A DNA stretch of 33,534 nucleotides from Deltaproteobacteria bacterium (GCA_016935075.1 JAFGRP010000142.1:1-33534), one strand, 5' to 3'. Counted from the first letter of the stretch, positions 16,416 to 23,615 are shown. The notes: generated by a model from the sequence alone, not told the origin. Translations and numbers: made by a program.

Positions 16416-16498
16416 AGGAATTCTTCTGCCCCTCGGTAAAAAGCTATCCATAAATTGGTCGTCATGGAAAAACTCTCCGGAAAGGGGGTGACGCTTCG

Positions 16499-16663
16499 GT
16501 GCAATCCGACCTAATTCCTGATCTAATTCTGTACAAGACCGTCCCGAAGGCCGCCTTAAAAGACAAGATGCTCTATGAATTGCCGGCGCTCGTTGACGCC
16601 ATCCGCGACGGGAGAGCCCGCGAAAGAGAAATTGCCATCGAGGAACTCAAGGTGCGATTGGGA
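16499..16663 (+). pseudogene. Possible gene fragment, unrecognised (DKMLYELPALVDAIRDG)
   Basis: A GTG at 16499, ten nt after AGGGGG, opens a frame whose first ~50 codons look protein-like: ALKDKMLYELPALVDAIRD, then GRAREREIAIEELKVRL. Beyond ~16663 the same frame runs antisense through the pilin gene and loses sense, so the true 3' end has probably been lost. The helical, charged text suggests the end of a regulatory or toxin-antitoxin protein, but I do not recognise the family. It follows the VapC remnant in the same decayed strip. Confidence 0.3.
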
Positions 16664-17041
16664 TCAGGGTGTAATGACGCCGGCGGAGTTTATGGTGTAG
16701 CTGACTGCCGCCGCACCCGCATTCGTGTTCGACGCCGTTATAGCGAGCGTACTTTGCGTACCCGCAGTAATCGTGAGCGCCACTCCCTGTGTGGCACGAT
16801 AGCCACTGGCCGTCAGAGCGGCCGCGTCGAATGTAGCGCTCGGATTGTCGGTAAAAAAGGCCTGCGCCGCCGTGTAGGCGTTTTTCAGGTCCGATTTGGA
16901 CACGGCGTTGTAACCTTTGGCCTTGTACACTGTGAACTGCGGAATGGCGATTGCCGCCAAGATCCCGATGATCGCGATGACGATCATGAGTTCAATCAGC
17001 GTGAACCCCTTCCGGTTCCTCTTGTAAAATGCTTGAATCAT
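16664..17041 (-). CDS. pilA: Type IV major pilin-like protein
   Basis: A 125-residue prepilin. A 12-residue basic leader ending RNRKG is cut before Phe, and the mature chain starts [20 protein letters not shown] with Glu5. The mature protein is 113 residues: a long N-terminal helix, then a short alanine/threonine-rich C-terminal part without a Cys pair. Aromatics at mature positions 1, 24, 27, 32 and 51 coincide with those of Geobacter PilA, but the protein is about twice as long. The ATG at 17041 is preferred because GAGGG lies 9 nt upstream; an ATG at 17050 abuts that site. The PilB-like ATPase at the window start is a plausible motor. A sigma-54-like promoter lies upstream. Confidence 0.92.
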   Translation of the reverse strand: MIQAFYKRNRKGFTLIELMIVIAIIGILAAIAIPQFTVYKAKGYNAVSKSDLKNAYTAAQAFFTDNPSATFDAAALTASGYRATQGVALTITAGTQSTLAITASNTNAGAAAVSYTINSAGVITP

Positions 17042-17175
17042 GACTTGCATCCCTCATTTTCTTGCGGGTTCCCATGTTTTAAAATGTTTCCTGTCCAGTT
17101 CACCGTTGGCTTCCCTATCACCCCGATATATGGCATCCCATCTTTCCCATCGTTGATTTACTATCATGCAGTTCC

Positions 17176-17190
17176 GCAATACCCATGCCA
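17176..17190 (-). promoter_or_regulatory. Sigma-54 promoter for the pilin gene
   Basis: On the minus strand, TGGCAT-N5-TTGC spans 17190 to 17176. It matches the -24/-12 consensus TGGCAC-N5-TTGCA with the invariant GG and GC correctly spaced. Transcription would start near 17164, giving a leader of ~120 nt. In Myxococcus and Geobacter the pilin gene is sigma-54/PilR-controlled, so the position is sensible. The rest of the 17051-17405 gap shows no gene. Confidence 0.7.
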
Positions 17191-17405
17191 CATTCCGTAA
17201 AAATGACCCATAAAGGATATTCCAGATTATTCCTAATGATTAAAGGAGATTAAGCCTGACCGTTTCCCTCGGCCTCCTTACCCGACAGCCTCAGACTATC
17301 TCTTCAGGCGTTATATTCACGGCTTTAACCTTGATTATTCCATATCCGTCTGCTTTTCCTTGACCGATTTCCGGATTTTGTGGCCCGGTTAAAACATTCG
17401 TCGAC

Positions 17406-17942
17406 TTATATTGCTTCTGTGATCTCCGATGCCCTGTCGACATCAACCTTTTTCAGAGACCGGCCATAGATTCTCCGACCAAATATGATTGCCAATTCCT
17501 GAATGGTTTCAATTTCTTTTATTGAAAATTTCGACTTATTGTCTGTTATTTCAGCAGTCACTGAAAAACCGCCGGCGGCATTATAACCATGCATTCTTTC
17601 AGAAGCAGGGAATTTACTTTCAGGTGTGCCTTCATACTCCAGTGAGGTGGTATCGACAAGTTCATCAATAGATGAAGTCAAAATCGTGTGCCCTCCTTTT
17701 CTTAATCCGGCCATCAACTCACTGAGAAGATGGGAGACTTTACTGTAGGGGCAAATTTTTTCAAAAGTAAACCAAAGCGTAACCCTTTTATTTTTTATCA
17801 TGGGTGACATATCCGGATCAGAAAAAATTTCTCCGATGATACCCAGATGTTTTACCTTGTTATCCATATCCCCATAAAATCGCATTCCAAATGCGTCGGC
17901 TTTATCGCCACTCATCCCGAACTTTATTTTCAATACTTTCAT
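17406..17942 (-). CDS. Hypothetical protein, 178 residues
   Basis: An intact-looking frame from ATG 17942 with GGAGCGGAGAAATT just upstream. The product starts MKVLKIKFGMSGDKADAFGM and mixes alpha and beta patterns. There is no signal peptide, membrane segment or Cys cluster. A glycine-rich stretch GYNAAGGFSVTAEITDN lies near residue 120. I do not recognise the family. It is noticeably more AT-rich than the housekeeping genes and sits between the pilin and a decayed TPR gene, so it may be a recent arrival. It ends 355 bp before the pilin promoter region and is probably its own unit. Confidence 0.6.
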   Translation of the reverse strand: MKVLKIKFGMSGDKADAFGMRFYGDMDNKVKHLGIIGEIFSDPDMSPMIKNKRVTLWFTFEKICPYSKVSHLLSELMAGLRKGGHTILTSSIDELVDTTSLEYEGTPESKFPASERMHGYNAAGGFSVTAEITDNKSKFSIKEIETIQELAIIFGRRIYGRSLKKVDVDRASEITEAI

Positions 17943-17984
17943 AATTTCTCCGCTCCCACAGTATATAATTTTAGAATATTTGAT

Positions 17985-18305
17985 TTATTTTCTTGCCGCC
18001 TGCTCACGCCTGCAACACACAAGATGTGCAATTGCATCTGCATTGCCGGGTTGGAGCGAAACGGCCCTTCCGAAACAGAAGACGGCCTCGTCATATCTGC
18101 CCTTCGATGTGAGGAGTGCACGATTGTTATTATATATCATAAAATCACCCTGATCAATCGCCGGCGCTTTTTTGAAGCCGGTTTCCGATCGGTCAAGATA
18201 CCCAAGATTCATGAAAAAGGCGCCCATCGTGCTTTGCAAAAATATATTATTCTGATTGATCTCTGCAGCCCTGTCAAAAATTTTTATGCCATTTCCGATA
18301 TCGAT
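17985..18305 (-). pseudogene. Decayed tetratricopeptide-repeat gene fragment
   Basis: The minus frame is open from 18305 (just after a TAG) to a TAA at 17985. It carries about two and a half TPR units: GIKIFDRAAEINQNN, GYLDRSETGFKKAPAIDQ and GRYDEAVFCFGRAVSLQPGN. No ATG with a ribosome site begins it: TTG at 18239 and ATG at 18227 fall inside a repeat. Such repeats are commonly the N-terminal part of glycosyltransferases or methyltransferases. No such domain follows. It is best read as a broken remnant. Confidence 0.5.
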
Positions 18306-18372
18306 CTATTTTTATAATATGACCTGCCCCTGTAATCTTTACCATATTTAAAGTTAGAGTTCCGCTTTTTTA

Positions 18373-18401
18373 TTGACAAGCAAGGCTTCGACCCCTAATA
18401 T
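18373..18401 (+). promoter_or_regulatory. Sigma-70 promoter for uspA
   Basis: TTGACA at 18373-18378 and TAATAT at 18396-18401 are separated by 17 nt, close to the housekeeping consensus. The start would be near 18408, giving a ~110-nt leader to the universal stress gene. Confidence 0.7.
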
Positions 18402-18519
18402 TTACATACAGAAGCGGGAACCGTCATGAAAGCGTTAAACAACCGGTTGAAAAAGACGACAGGCTGACAAGACTGGGAAACAGCGTTTGTACTGATTCAT
18501 GAGAAAGGAGGGAATGGAC

Positions 18520-18963
18520 ATGTATCAAAAGGTTCTCGTACCGCTGGATGGTTCGGAGCTGGCCGAGTGTGCCTTGGCGGAGGTCAAGAAACTGTCGGCA
18601 GGCGGCTTGGTCCGTGAAGTCGTCCTTTTATCGGTGGTCGTGGTCCCGACGCTGAACGTGGGGGAAGCCATCGACTACTCCATGCTCCGGAAATCTCACT
18701 TCGAAAAAATGCAAAAGTATCTCGAAAGTATCCCCTCACGGGTTGCTTCGGAAGGAATCGAGGTTACCACCACAATCCTGGAGGGAAACGCCGCAGAAAT
18801 GATAATCGACTATGTCAAAAAAAACGCCGTGGACCTGATCGTCATTGCCACCCACGGGTACAGCGGAATGAAGAGGCTGATGTTCGGCAGCGTGGCTCTC
18901 CAGGTGCTGCATGATTCATACGTACCCGTTCTGCTGATTCGTCCGAAATCCTTCAAGGAATAG
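18520..18963 (+). CDS. Universal stress protein (UspA family)
   Basis: A 147-residue single-domain Usp with the opening strand MYQKVLVPLDGSELAE and the ATP-loop region VIATHGYSGMKRLMFGSVA near residues 110-130. It closes with VPVLLIRP. The nucleotide motif G-x2-G-x9-G-S has Ala in place of its first Gly and is otherwise kept, so ATP binding is plausible. Of three nearby ATGs, the one at 18520 has AAGGAGG at 8 nt; that at 18499 lies before the site. It has its own promoter. A second Usp gene at 21408 lies on the other strand, beyond two outer-membrane protein genes. The exact stress signal is unknown. Confidence 0.92.
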   Translation: MYQKVLVPLDGSELAECALAEVKKLSAGGLVREVVLLSVVVVPTLNVGEAIDYSMLRKSHFEKMQKYLESIPSRVASEGIEVTTTILEGNAAEMIIDYVKKNAVDLIVIATHGYSGMKRLMFGSVALQVLHDSYVPVLLIRPKSFKE

Positions 18964-19210
18964 AACGGGCCTGCCGGGCAGGGGAGAGGGTTCCCGACAC
19001 GCTCCTCTGCCTTAACATTTTTCTCCCGTCCCTGCACCGGAACCTCTTACAGGGAAACCCGGCATTGACGGCCTGAATTGCGTTGATGCGGGAATGCCTT
19101 TTCCCATCTGTCGGCGCGGTCCCGGCAAACCGGATTTGCGTGGCGGCAGTCCTGGCGGCGATGATCGGTGGCAATGGAAGGAAGCGGTTAACATTCCCGC
19201 AGAAAAATTA

Positions 19211-19224
19211 TCTTGACTTTCCAT
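19211..19224 (+). promoter_or_regulatory. -35 region block upstream of the beta-barrel gene
   Basis: TCTTGACTTTCCAT contains TTGACT at 19213-19218, about 57 bp before the ATG of the beta-barrel gene. The sequence 17 nt later (GAGATT) is a poor -10. The same 14 bases occur before metK at 22156-22169. Confidence 0.35.
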
Positions 19225-19274
19225 ACCTATCAGGCGAGATTACCGCTCATTATTTTAATCAAAGGAGGAATGTC

Positions 19275-19973
19275 ATGAAAAAATTAACGAAAGAATGCAG
19301 ATGGATAAAATTGCTCGGGACGGTCGTCTTTTCGCTTGCGGTTTTCACAATGTCAGCCGGCCCTGCGCAGGCCCAGGGCGTCGGCCAGAAGGGCCTTTCC
19401 GGATTTTACGTCGGCGCCCTCATCGGTTATGCTACGGGGGAATACAGTTCGGACATGTCGGAACAGGTCGACCACGAACCGACCGGCGGACTCCTGGGGG
19501 TTCAAATGGGTTGGAGCCTGTCCTCCGGACCCATGATTTTCGGAATTGACGCCGATATTGCCCGCACAAACATTGAGGGAGAAGACTCGATCACAATGAT
19601 GGGCTACAAAAGCGATGTGAGCCACGACATAAACTACCTGGGCACCGTACGCGGCCGTGTGGGATTCATGGCAGGCCCGGTGCTGATCTACGGGACAGCC
19701 GGATTGGCAATGGCGGATCTCGACAACAAGATAGTCGTATCGTATAATGGTCAGTTGATCGGCAGCGATGAACAGGATAGCTGGCACACCGGCTGGACGG
19801 TGGGAGCGGGGATAGAGTATCCGATTACACCAAACTTCTCGGTAGGGGCCGAATACCTCTATATCGACATGGGCCGGGAAGAGGTCACGATGAATATCGG
19901 CGGCTATCCGGCGACCGATAAGGGTGATCTGAATTTGAATGTCGCCCGGCTTGGCTTTAAATTCCGCTTTTAA
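19275..19973 (+). CDS. Outer-membrane beta-barrel protein (OmpA/Omp25-like 8-strand barrel)
   Basis: A 232-residue secreted protein. A signal peptide of ~33 residues (MKKLTKECRWIKLLGTVVFS to cleavage after AQAQ) precedes alternating hydrophobic strands: GFYVGALIGYATGEY, LLGVQMGWSL, INYLGTVRGRVGFMAGPVLIYGTAGLA, GWTVGAGIEYPITPNFSVGAEYLYI. It ends on an aromatic-terminal strand, LGFKFRF, the usual BAM recognition end. This matches opacity/Omp25-type porin-like barrels. The ATG at 19275 follows AAAGGAGGAATGTC. A frame extension to 19083 lacks support. A strong terminator follows. Cargo or function cannot be assigned. Confidence 0.88.
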   Translation: MKKLTKECRWIKLLGTVVFSLAVFTMSAGPAQAQGVGQKGLSGFYVGALIGYATGEYSSDMSEQVDHEPTGGLLGVQMGWSLSSGPMIFGIDADIARTNIEGEDSITMMGYKSDVSHDINYLGTVRGRVGFMAGPVLIYGTAGLAMADLDNKIVVSYNGQLIGSDEQDSWHTGWTVGAGIEYPITPNFSVGAEYLYIDMGREEVTMNIGGYPATDKGDLNLNVARLGFKFRF

Positions 19974-19990
19974 GCACTCACGGTTCTTTG

Positions 19991-20022
19991 ACGCCCCGCT
20001 TCATTGAAGCGGGGCGTTTTTT
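19991..20022 (+). terminator. Rho-independent terminator of the beta-barrel gene
   Basis: ACGCCCCGCTTC (19991-20002), a 3-nt loop ATT, then GAAGCGGGGCGT (20006-20017) make a perfect 12-bp stem, followed by six T. It stops plus-strand transcription before the convergent OmpA lipoprotein gene. On the minus strand the following bases are not T-rich. Confidence 0.92.
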
Positions 20023-20027
20023 CGTTT

Positions 20028-21398
20028 TTACTTCCTGATGATATATTCCGCGGCGGCCTCCACTCTCCGATTTTTCTGACGGCCGTCCCTCGTGGCATTG
20101 GAGGCAACAGGCCGGGTCAGGCCGAAGCCTTTGGTCGTCAGCCGGGAGGCATCGATGCCGAACTTTTCCACCAGGTATTTCTTAACCGCGCCGGCCCGGC
20201 GCTCGGAAAGCTTCCGGTTGTATTGCTCCCCACCGATATTGCACGTATGACCTTCAAGCAGGATTTTGAGGTCGGGATACTTCTTCATGACCACCGCCAG
20301 GTTGCCGATCTCCTGATGGAACTCCTTCCGGATATTGGACTTGTCGAAGTCGAATTTGACATTCAGGGTTACCCTTCCCTTCTCCACGATTGCCTTCTCC
20401 GTGGCGCTCGGCGCCGCCTGGGGCGCCGCCTGGGGAGCCGCCTGCTGGACCGCCACCGGGTAAGGACAACCGTCCCGGTCCACCTTCACGCCGGCGGGTG
20501 TCCCCGGGCACTTGTCAAGATAGTCGTAAACGCCGTCACCATCGGTATCGAGTGGACAACCGTCCCGGTCCACCTTCACGCCGGCGGGCGTCCCCGGGCA
20601 CTTGTCAAGGTTGTCGACAACGCCATCGCCGTCGGAATCCAGGATGACCGCCTCCGGTCGCCGTTCCGCGACAGCGGTCTTCAGGAAAATCTTTTCAACA
20701 AAGTCGGCCATGTCTTTGGGTGCGGAGATGCTGTCCCCCGTCACCATGAAACCGCACTGACCGGCATCGGCGACCTTTTTCAAAAGTTTCTTGCCCTCTT
20801 CATTTTCACCGAGTTGAATCGTGTAGATGCAAACGCGATCCCCGTAAGTGTTTTTCATCCTCTGCGCCGCCTCGACGGGTGTGTATTTTTCCATATCCTC
20901 GCCGTCGCTGAAGGCGATAACGGCCAACGGGCCTGTCTGGGATTTCAGATCAGCCGCAGCGCCATCGAGAGCGGCGTCCAGCGGGCTGAATCCCAGACCG
21001 GATGAAAAAGGTTCCATGGCCTGTGGAAGGGATGACCTGATGTAATCCTTCGGCCCAAAAAGGGATTTCGAGGTCGCGTCACCAAAAGGGCTGAATTGGC
21101 CGAAAGCCCTTGCGGCCGCAGCCAGCTTCAAATTGGGAATCGTATCGTTGAAAAGTTTAACCAGGGATTTTTCCTGATTGAACTTGGTGCCTTTTTTATA
21201 CATTTCATTCATCGATGCCGTCGCATCGAAGATGACTTCAAAGGCATTGATCTTCTGTGCAAGCTGTCCCGATAAAATCTTTGGGTTAAGGTCTACCGCC
21301 TTGATGACGGGAGTGACGGCTTTCTGCGTGGCGCACCCCATGAGCAGGGCGAGTACCATGAACGGAAAGATAACCTTGATCATTTTTTTGCTTTTCAT
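20028..21398 (-). CDS. OmpA-family lipoprotein with vWA domain and calcium-type TSP3 repeats
   Basis: A 456-residue outer-membrane lipoprotein. The lipobox LLMGC puts the acylated Cys at residue 22. A von Willebrand A-like domain covers ~50-245, with a degenerate metal site (FDATAS rather than DxSxS) and FSDGED. Two thrombospondin type-3 units, DSDGDGVVDNLDKCPGTPAG and DTDGDGVYDYLDKCPGTPAG, follow at ~255-310. They are encoded by near-identical ~88-bp tandem DNA copies (about 20464-20551 and 20553-20640). A (QAAP) linker leads to a C-terminal OmpA peptidoglycan-binding domain (LLEGHTCNIGGEQYNRKLSERRA). The ATG at 21398 has AAGGAGG just upstream. It is the second gene of a pair, 9 bp after a Usp gene. 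It may tether envelope to peptidoglycan and bind calcium. Confidence 0.92.
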   Translation of the reverse strand: MKSKKMIKVIFPFMVLALLMGCATQKAVTPVIKAVDLNPKILSGQLAQKINAFEVIFDATASMNEMYKKGTKFNQEKSLVKLFNDTIPNLKLAAAARAFGQFSPFGDATSKSLFGPKDYIRSSLPQAMEPFSSGLGFSPLDAALDGAAADLKSQTGPLAVIAFSDGEDMEKYTPVEAAQRMKNTYGDRVCIYTIQLGENEEGKKLLKKVADAGQCGFMVTGDSISAPKDMADFVEKIFLKTAVAERRPEAVILDSDGDGVVDNLDKCPGTPAGVKVDRDGCPLDTDGDGVYDYLDKCPGTPAGVKVDRDGCPYPVAVQQAAPQAAPQAAPSATEKAIVEKGRVTLNVKFDFDKSNIRKEFHQEIGNLAVVMKKYPDLKILLEGHTCNIGGEQYNRKLSERRAGAVKKYLVEKFGIDASRLTTKGFGLTRPVASNATRDGRQKNRRVEAAAEYIIRK

Positions 21399-21407
21399 AT
21401 TTCCTCC

Positions 21408-21893
21408 TTACCCGGATTTCTCATGGCCCGACCTTTCCATACAGGGGATCATAAAAACAGGGATCGGACTGTGTCTGATGATTTTTTCGGCCACACTTCC
21501 AATAAAGAAATGTTCTATCCCCGTTCTTCCGTGCGTACCGATCACGATAATATCAATATTTTTCTGCTTGGCGAACTTAAGAATTGCCTTATCTTCACGG
21601 CCGGATTTGGTGACGATTTGGACTGTAGTCTCATCCTTGATATGTCTTATATATTTATCGTGATACATCTTTTCCCGATCCGTCTGGAGGGTTGCCTTTA
21701 CCCTGTCCAACTCCTCCCTGGTCAAGCAACGTTCTAAATTATAATGGTCGCGATTCGTCGGGATAACATGCAGGATATAGAGAATACCCTCGTCTCTCTT
21801 AGCAATACCGAAGGCATAATCAAAGGCATAATCTGAACTTTCAGAAAAATCGGTACAGAAGAGCACTTTTTTATATTTTGGATATTCAATCAT
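21408..21893 (-). CDS. Universal stress protein (UspA family), second copy
   Basis: A 161-residue Usp starting MIEYPKYKKVLFCTDFSESS, with the complete nucleotide motif in IVIGTHGRTGIEHFFIGSVAEKI (G-x2-G-x9-G-S) and a closing IPVFMIP. The C-terminus MERSGHEKSG is a short extra tail. GGGAGGAAC precedes the ATG at 21893. It differs clearly from the Usp at 18520 and is not a recent duplicate. It is the first gene of a two-gene unit with the vWA/OmpA lipoprotein, whose ribosome site overlaps the end of this gene. Confidence 0.93.
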   Translation of the reverse strand: MIEYPKYKKVLFCTDFSESSDYAFDYAFGIAKRDEGILYILHVIPTNRDHYNLERCLTREELDRVKATLQTDREKMYHDKYIRHIKDETTVQIVTKSGREDKAILKFAKQKNIDIIVIGTHGRTGIEHFFIGSVAEKIIRHSPIPVFMIPCMERSGHEKSG

Positions 21894-21925
21894 TTTTTGT
21901 TCCTCCCTGTATGGGTTCGCAGTGT

Positions 21926-21954
21926 ATGATTACCCGGGCAGCATTATATGTCAA
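21926..21954 (-). promoter_or_regulatory. Sigma-70 promoter for the Usp-OmpA unit
   Basis: On the minus strand, TTGACA (21954-21949) and AATCAT (21931-21926) are 17 nt apart, about 33 bp before the Usp start codon. The -35 is perfect and the -10 matches four of six. Confidence 0.5.
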
Positions 21955-21956
21955 AA

Positions 21957-22045
21957 CCGCCATTCCCGCGAAAGTGGAAATCCGGAATTTGACTGGATGC
22001 CGGATCGGGCCTGCCCATACCTGATACGGAATCCGGCATGACATT
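21957..22045. repeat. Interspersed palindromic repeat of the 'CCCGCGAAAG..CCGGCATGAC' type
   Basis: The stretch opens CGCCATTCCCGCGAAAGTGG and closes near CGGAATCCGGCATGACA. Inside it, TGCCGGAT near 21998 faces ATCCGGCA near 22031. It resembles the non-coding repeats common in proteobacterial intergenic DNA, such as those starting ATTCCCGCGAAAGCGGGAAT. The remaining DNA of 21894-22308 holds only the metK leader; no gene is seen. Confidence 0.5.
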
Positions 22046-22157
22046 TGATATGTTGCATCGCCGGAGTAATACTTCGATAATAAAATACTTTATGACGCGT
22101 AAAGAATAAGATGAACGACCTCGTATGTCAATGAAAAATTTTCTTTGAAAATATTTC

Positions 22158-22186
22158 TTGACTTTCCATCCGTCCTGTCTTATGGC
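22158..22186 (+). promoter_or_regulatory. Candidate metK promoter
   Basis: TTGACT at 22158-22163 and TATGGC at 22181-22186 are 17 nt apart. A start near 22193 would give a ~115-nt leader that includes the hairpin at 22260. The -35 lies in the 14-base block shared with the beta-barrel gene. Confidence 0.45.
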
Positions 22187-22215
22187 ATCGAGCAAGCGGG
22201 AATTTATGGTTAATT

Positions 22216-22282
22216 GCTCCGCTATACAAATGTGCTAAAGTGCCGGAGAAGGACTCATGACCCGCGCTTTGGTGCGGGTTTT
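22216..22282 (+). promoter_or_regulatory. Structured leader of metK with terminator-like hairpin
   Basis: CTCCG at ~22217-22221 can pair with CGGAG at ~22244-22248. Just downstream, ACCCGCGC-TTTG-GTGCGGGT (22260-22279) is an 8-bp hairpin followed by TTTT and CG. This arrangement could be an attenuator. It does not match the SAM-I, SAM-II or SAH riboswitch consensus as I know them. It may equally be a simple terminator of upstream transcription. Confidence 0.4.
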
Positions 22283-22308
22283 CGCTATTTATCAAAAGGA
22301 GAGAATAC

Positions 22309-23490
22309 ATGCAGATTTCATCGGAAAGCATCAAGGTCGGGCATCCCGACATCGTCGCGGACATGATCGCAGCCAACATCATCGCCACCATCCTCGACCG
22401 GGAGCACAAAAAGGGAATGACCATCGACACCATGCCCCACTGCGGCATCGAGGTCTTTCTCGGCAAGGGACTCTGTGTCGTCGGTGGCGAGATCAGCACG
22501 CGGGCCTGGATCGATCTGGACAAGTGCGTCCGGGAGACGGTCCTCAGTCTCGGCTACAACGACTCGGCGGTCGGACTCAACGGCAACTCACTCGGCGTGC
22601 TGAACGCCATCATCCCCCAATCGCCCGACATCAACATGGGTACCCGGGCCGATACGGGCAAACACAAGGAGATCGGCGCCGGAGACCAGGGGATCATGTA
22701 CGGCTTCGCCTGCGACGAAACTCCGGAACTCCTCCCCCTTACCTACGTTCTCGTCAGCCGGATGATGCGGGGCTTCGAGAACTGCGGCGACCCGATCTTC
22801 GCCCCGGACGGCAAAGGGCAGGTTTCGGTGGATTACGATGAAAAAACGGGGAAACCGGTCCGTTTGGCCAAGGTCCTGATGTCAAACGCCATCGACTACC
22901 GATTTACAAAGGGGAAGAACGGCTGCGCGATCGAACGGAAGGCCCGGAAAATCGCCTTTGACTGTCTGAAGGACTGCGTTGACCAAAAGACGGAGTTCCT
23001 TTTCAACCCGACCGGGGAGTGGCAGGCCGTCAATTCGTGCAGCGCGGCCGATTCCGGAGTGACAGGCCGGAAACTGGTCGTCCAGTTTTACGGCGGCTAC
23101 CCCGGCGCCCAGCTCGGGGGCGGCGCGGTCGTAAACAAGTCGCCGGAGAAGGTGGACTGCTCCGCCGCCTTCGGATCGCGCTACGTCGCGAAGAACATCG
23201 TCGCTGCGGGTCTCGCCGCAAAGTGCTCCGTGCAGCTCGCCTATGCAATCGGGATTGCCTGTCCCTTCTCGATCTATGTGAACACCTTCGGCACCGGGAA
23301 GATCACCGACAAGAAGCTGGAGAAAATCATCGAAAAACTCTTCGATCTGACGCCGGCCGGCATGATTCGGCGTTTTGACCTCCTGAACGGCGACCTCTAC
23401 CGCCGGATCCCGCGGACCCTTTTCCTGGACGACTATCCCTGGGAAAAAACGGACATGGTGAAGCAGCTCAGGAAGGAAGCGGGGCGGTAA
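22309..23490 (+). CDS. metK: S-adenosylmethionine synthetase, divergent form
   Basis: MetK makes S-adenosylmethionine from ATP and methionine. The protein is 393 residues, near normal length. Conserved features include SESIKVGHPDIVAD (catalytic His12), GAGDQGIMYGFA, the PDGKGQV lysine, TGRKLVV, KVDCSAAFGSRYVAKN, NIVAAGLA and the closing PWEKTD. Divergent features are a shortened N-terminus. The usual NPTGRF-GGP-GD loop is replaced by NPTGEWQAVNSCSAAD, and the flexible loop is altered (NMGTRADTGKHKEIG). About a dozen Cys occur where ordinary MetK has few. AAAGGAGAG precedes the ATG at 22309. Key catalytic positions seem kept, so activity is likely. Confidence 0.88.
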   Translation: MQISSESIKVGHPDIVADMIAANIIATILDREHKKGMTIDTMPHCGIEVFLGKGLCVVGGEISTRAWIDLDKCVRETVLSLGYNDSAVGLNGNSLGVLNAIIPQSPDINMGTRADTGKHKEIGAGDQGIMYGFACDETPELLPLTYVLVSRMMRGFENCGDPIFAPDGKGQVSVDYDEKTGKPVRLAKVLMSNAIDYRFTKGKNGCAIERKARKIAFDCLKDCVDQKTEFLFNPTGEWQAVNSCSAADSGVTGRKLVVQFYGGYPGAQLGGGAVVNKSPEKVDCSAAFGSRYVAKNIVAAGLAAKCSVQLAYAIGIACPFSIYVNTFGTGKITDKKLEKIIEKLFDLTPAGMIRRFDLLNGDLYRRIPRTLFLDDYPWEKTDMVKQLRKEAGR

Positions 23491-23520
23491 GAAGGCGCCC
23501 GTCTTTTCCGGAAGAACTTG

Positions 23521-23553
23521 AACGTCCTGCAGGCGCTCCGCCTGCAGGACGTT
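23521..23553. terminator. Strong 15-bp hairpin between convergent metK and aminotransferase genes
   Basis: AACGTCCTGCAGGCG (23521-23535), a CTC loop, and CGCCTGCAGGACGTT (23539-23553) form a perfect 15-bp stem. There is no T-run on either side, so it is a bidirectional transcription barrier or a REP-type palindrome rather than a textbook terminator. A small CCGG-caaa-CCGG hairpin follows. Confidence 0.55.
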
Positions 23554-23615
23554 TCCATATCCGGCAAACCGGACAGCGTCGGAGGGGGGAAATGATCGCG
23601 CGCTCGGGAGTTCAT

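Noticed and set aside
17063-17080. Second att copy of the tRNA-Sec 3' end (GGTTCCCATG near the pilin leader)
   Set aside because: Only eight bases (TTCCCATG) match the tRNA; the match breaks immediately on both sides.
16664-17200. Plus-strand continuation of the 16499 frame
   Set aside because: It runs antisense through the pilin gene; the sense changes to basic, low-complexity text.
19083-19274. N-terminal extension of the beta-barrel protein
   Set aside because: The signal peptide and AGGAGG site define the start at 19275; the extension is not signal-like.
22200-22308. SAM-I, SAM-II or SAH riboswitch
   Set aside because: The hallmark conserved segments of these classes are not present; only generic stems are seen.
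10857-23490. Selenoprotein with in-frame UGA
   Set aside because: No recognised gene in the window is interrupted by a UGA followed by a plausible SECIS and continuing homology.
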